A stretch of 41,032 nucleotides of DNA, taken from positions 1 to 41,032 of the forward strand of contig DASRNM010000144.1 in assembly GCA_035647435.1 (NCBI GenBank). Reading direction: 5' to 3'. The stretch's first letter is position 1, and each line of letters opens with the position of its first letter. A program made the translations under genes and the position numbers. Shown in pieces: positions 39,804 to 41,032 of this stretch. Source of the DNA: JAAZFZ01 sp035647435 (GTDB lineage: Bacteria; Bacillota; Clostridia; Oscillospirales; Acutalibacteraceae). Below the pieces are notes generated by a model. That model was given only the letters and a program-made list of their open reading frames with translations. It was not told where the DNA came from and ran no database searches.

Positions 39804-41032
39804 ATGAGTGAAATTGTAGTTAAAACTGAAAATTTATATAAGCAATACAGGCTCGGTGCAATCGGCGGCAGAACGCTTCAGGGCGATTTACAGTCGTGGT
39901 TTGCAAAGGTAAGGGGCAAAGAAGACCCTAACCTAAAATTAGGGCAAGAGGCTATTAATAGAAACGCTAGTTTCTATGCATTGAGTGATGTCAACCTTGA
40001 AGTGAAAAAAGGTGACACTATGGGGCTTATCGGTGGCAACGGAGCGGGTAAATCGACTTTGCTCAAGGTGCTTTCGAGAGTTACTGCACCGACAAAGGGC
40101 AAGGTTTATATGAAAGGCAGAGTTTCAAGCATGCTCGAGGTTGGTACGGGTTTTCACCCCGAGCTTACGGGCAGAGACAATGTTTATTTAAACGGTGCAA
40201 TATTAGGCATGAGTAAAACTGAGGTTAGCAGAAAGTTTGACGAAATAGTTGAGTTTGCCGGGCTTGAAAAATTTATAGATACGCCCGTGAAAAGGTATTC
40301 ATCGGGTATGTATGTTAAGCTAGCGTTTTCTGTGGCAGCCCACCTTGACTCCGAGATACTTATAATGGACGAGGTTTTGGCGGTCGGTGATGTTAAATTC
40401 CAACAGAAATGTCTTGGCAAAATGGGCGACGTTGCAGACAAAGAGGGCAGAACGGTTATATATGTCAGTCACAACATGAACACAATAAGGCAGCTTTGCA
40501 ACAGATGTGTTGTGCTCGAGGAAGGGCATTGTGTATATAACGGCGATGTTTCTAACGCAATTTCCTACTATCTTGATACAGTGAGTGAAACATTTGTATA
40601 TAAAGATTTCAGCGATAGAAAAGGAAAAATTGAAGGATTCAATAAAGTAGTGATACAAAGCATACGAGTGGAGGATAAGGAGGAGGCGTCATTTGAACGC
40701 TATGAGGAACCTATTATCACACTCAAATGCAAGGCAGATAGAGACGTTGAAGGCATTTATTTCAGAATGGAAACGGATTATGTCGACTCAACAAAGGCAG
40801 GCACTTCACTTTCGGACAAGCCCGTTTCATTCAAGGCAGGGGAAGTGAAGGACATAAAATGCAAACTTCATATAGGCAACCTTGCCCCTGGCAAATATTA
40901 TGCTGCAATCCTTGCTTATGAAACAAGCTCTTTCGGTTCATACAATGTAATTGACAGAGTTTTCCCTGCGCTAACCTTTGAGATAAAAGATAAATATGAC
41001 AAGCAGGATATTGTTTGGTCTCATTTGTATTT
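39804..41032 (+). CDS. Polysaccharide ABC exporter ATP-binding protein (Wzt/TagH-like), 3' end cut by window
   Basis: At least 409 residues, open to the window edge. The ABC domain has Walker A GGNGAGKST near residue 79, signature YSSGMYVKLAFSVA near 167, Walker B LIMDEVLAVGD, and the H-loop in VIYVSHNM. After about residue 245 a beta-rich extension starts (VVIQSIRVEDKEEASFERYE, GNLAPGKYYAAILAYE, IDRVFPALTFEI), matching the Wzt C-terminal carbohydrate-binding domain. Such a domain recognises the glycan end before export. The start at 39804 follows GGGAGAA. A normal Wzt length is 400-450 residues, so only a little is missing. Confidence 0.9.
   Translation, partial: MSEIVVKTENLYKQYRLGAIGGRTLQGDLQSWFAKVRGKEDPNLKLGQEAINRNASFYALSDVNLEVKKGDTMGLIGGNGAGKSTLLKVLSRVTAPTKGKVYMKGRVSSMLEVGTGFHPELTGRDNVYLNGAILGMSKTEVSRKFDEIVEFAGLEKFIDTPVKRYSSGMYVKLAFSVAAHLDSEILIMDEVLAVGDVKFQQKCLGKMGDVADKEGRTVIYVSHNMNTIRQLCNRCVVLEEGHCVYNGDVSNAISYYLDTVSETFVYKDFSDRKGKIEGFNKVVIQSIRVEDKEEASFERYEEPIITLKCKADRDVEGIYFRMETDYVDSTKAGTSLSDKPVSFKAGEVKDIKCKLHIGNLAPGKYYAAILAYETSSFGSYNVIDRVFPALTFEIKDKYDKQDIVWSHLY

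Noticed and set aside
1..41032. CRISPR array or insertion sequence
   Set aside because: I saw no regularly spaced short repeats and no transposase-like frame or terminal inverted repeats. The only long direct repeat is the transporter duplication.

Overview
This window looks like a piece of chromosome from a low-GC, Gram-positive, endospore-forming member of the Clostridia. An uncultured Oscillospirales-type gut lineage is my inference. The evidence is spoIIID and a spoIVFA/spoIVFB pair, strong AGGAGG-type ribosome binding sites with TTG/GTG starts, FMN and SAM-I riboswitches, a Firmicutes-type LexA box, and an FtsEX/PcsB-like operon.

Layout. 1-3365: two tandem GPH/MFS transporter paralogues, each ended by a hairpin terminator. 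3389-5277: hemW and a TIM-barrel sugar-phosphate isomerase-like gene. 5515-5766: spoIIID. 6112-7866: a large secreted protein with an SLH-like N-terminus. 8027-9004: a YhaM-type exoribonuclease. 9068-10096: a DUF2804 protein. 10164-11709: a spoIVFA-like M23 protein overlapping spoIVFB, the pro-sigma-K processing pair. 11710-12237: gene-free, but with a strong promoter and extensive predicted RNA structure. 12238-13323: a PucR/CdaR-type regulator. 13426-18701: ftsE, ftsX, a PcsB-like coiled-coil M23 protein, an S41 protease-like protein lacking its catalytic residues, and a GT2 glycosyltransferase.

18698-23615 is a compact phage-derived island. An S24-type repressor diverges from a sigma-region-4/XRE fusion gene whose promoter carries a perfect LexA-type box. 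Downstream are tail-tip/fibre-like proteins (one a BspA-type LRR protein), an NlpC/P60-like endolysin and two holin-like membrane proteins. No integrase, portal, terminase, capsid or tail-tube gene is visible. The island ends at a bidirectional terminator and tRNA-Lys.

23918-30851: FMN riboswitch and ribU; ispE, an aminotransferase and a PHP phosphatase on the minus strand; a SAM-I riboswitch with metK and prmA; and a small acidic membrane protein. 31080-37967: an ilvB-ilvN-ilvC-ilvD-ilvA-ridA operon preceded by two consecutive Ile/Val-rich leader peptides, each followed by its own terminator. This looks like tandem ribosome-mediated attenuation rather than a T-box. 38142-41032: a DUF1919 protein and a Wzm/Wzt-type polysaccharide ABC exporter, whose ATPase runs off the window.

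Strongest items for follow-up: the double ilv attenuator, the SOS-controlled mini-phage lysis/fibre cassette, the S41 pseudoprotease in the FtsEX operon, and the structured RNA at about 11797-12028. Functions rest on motif recognition by eye; no database search was run.
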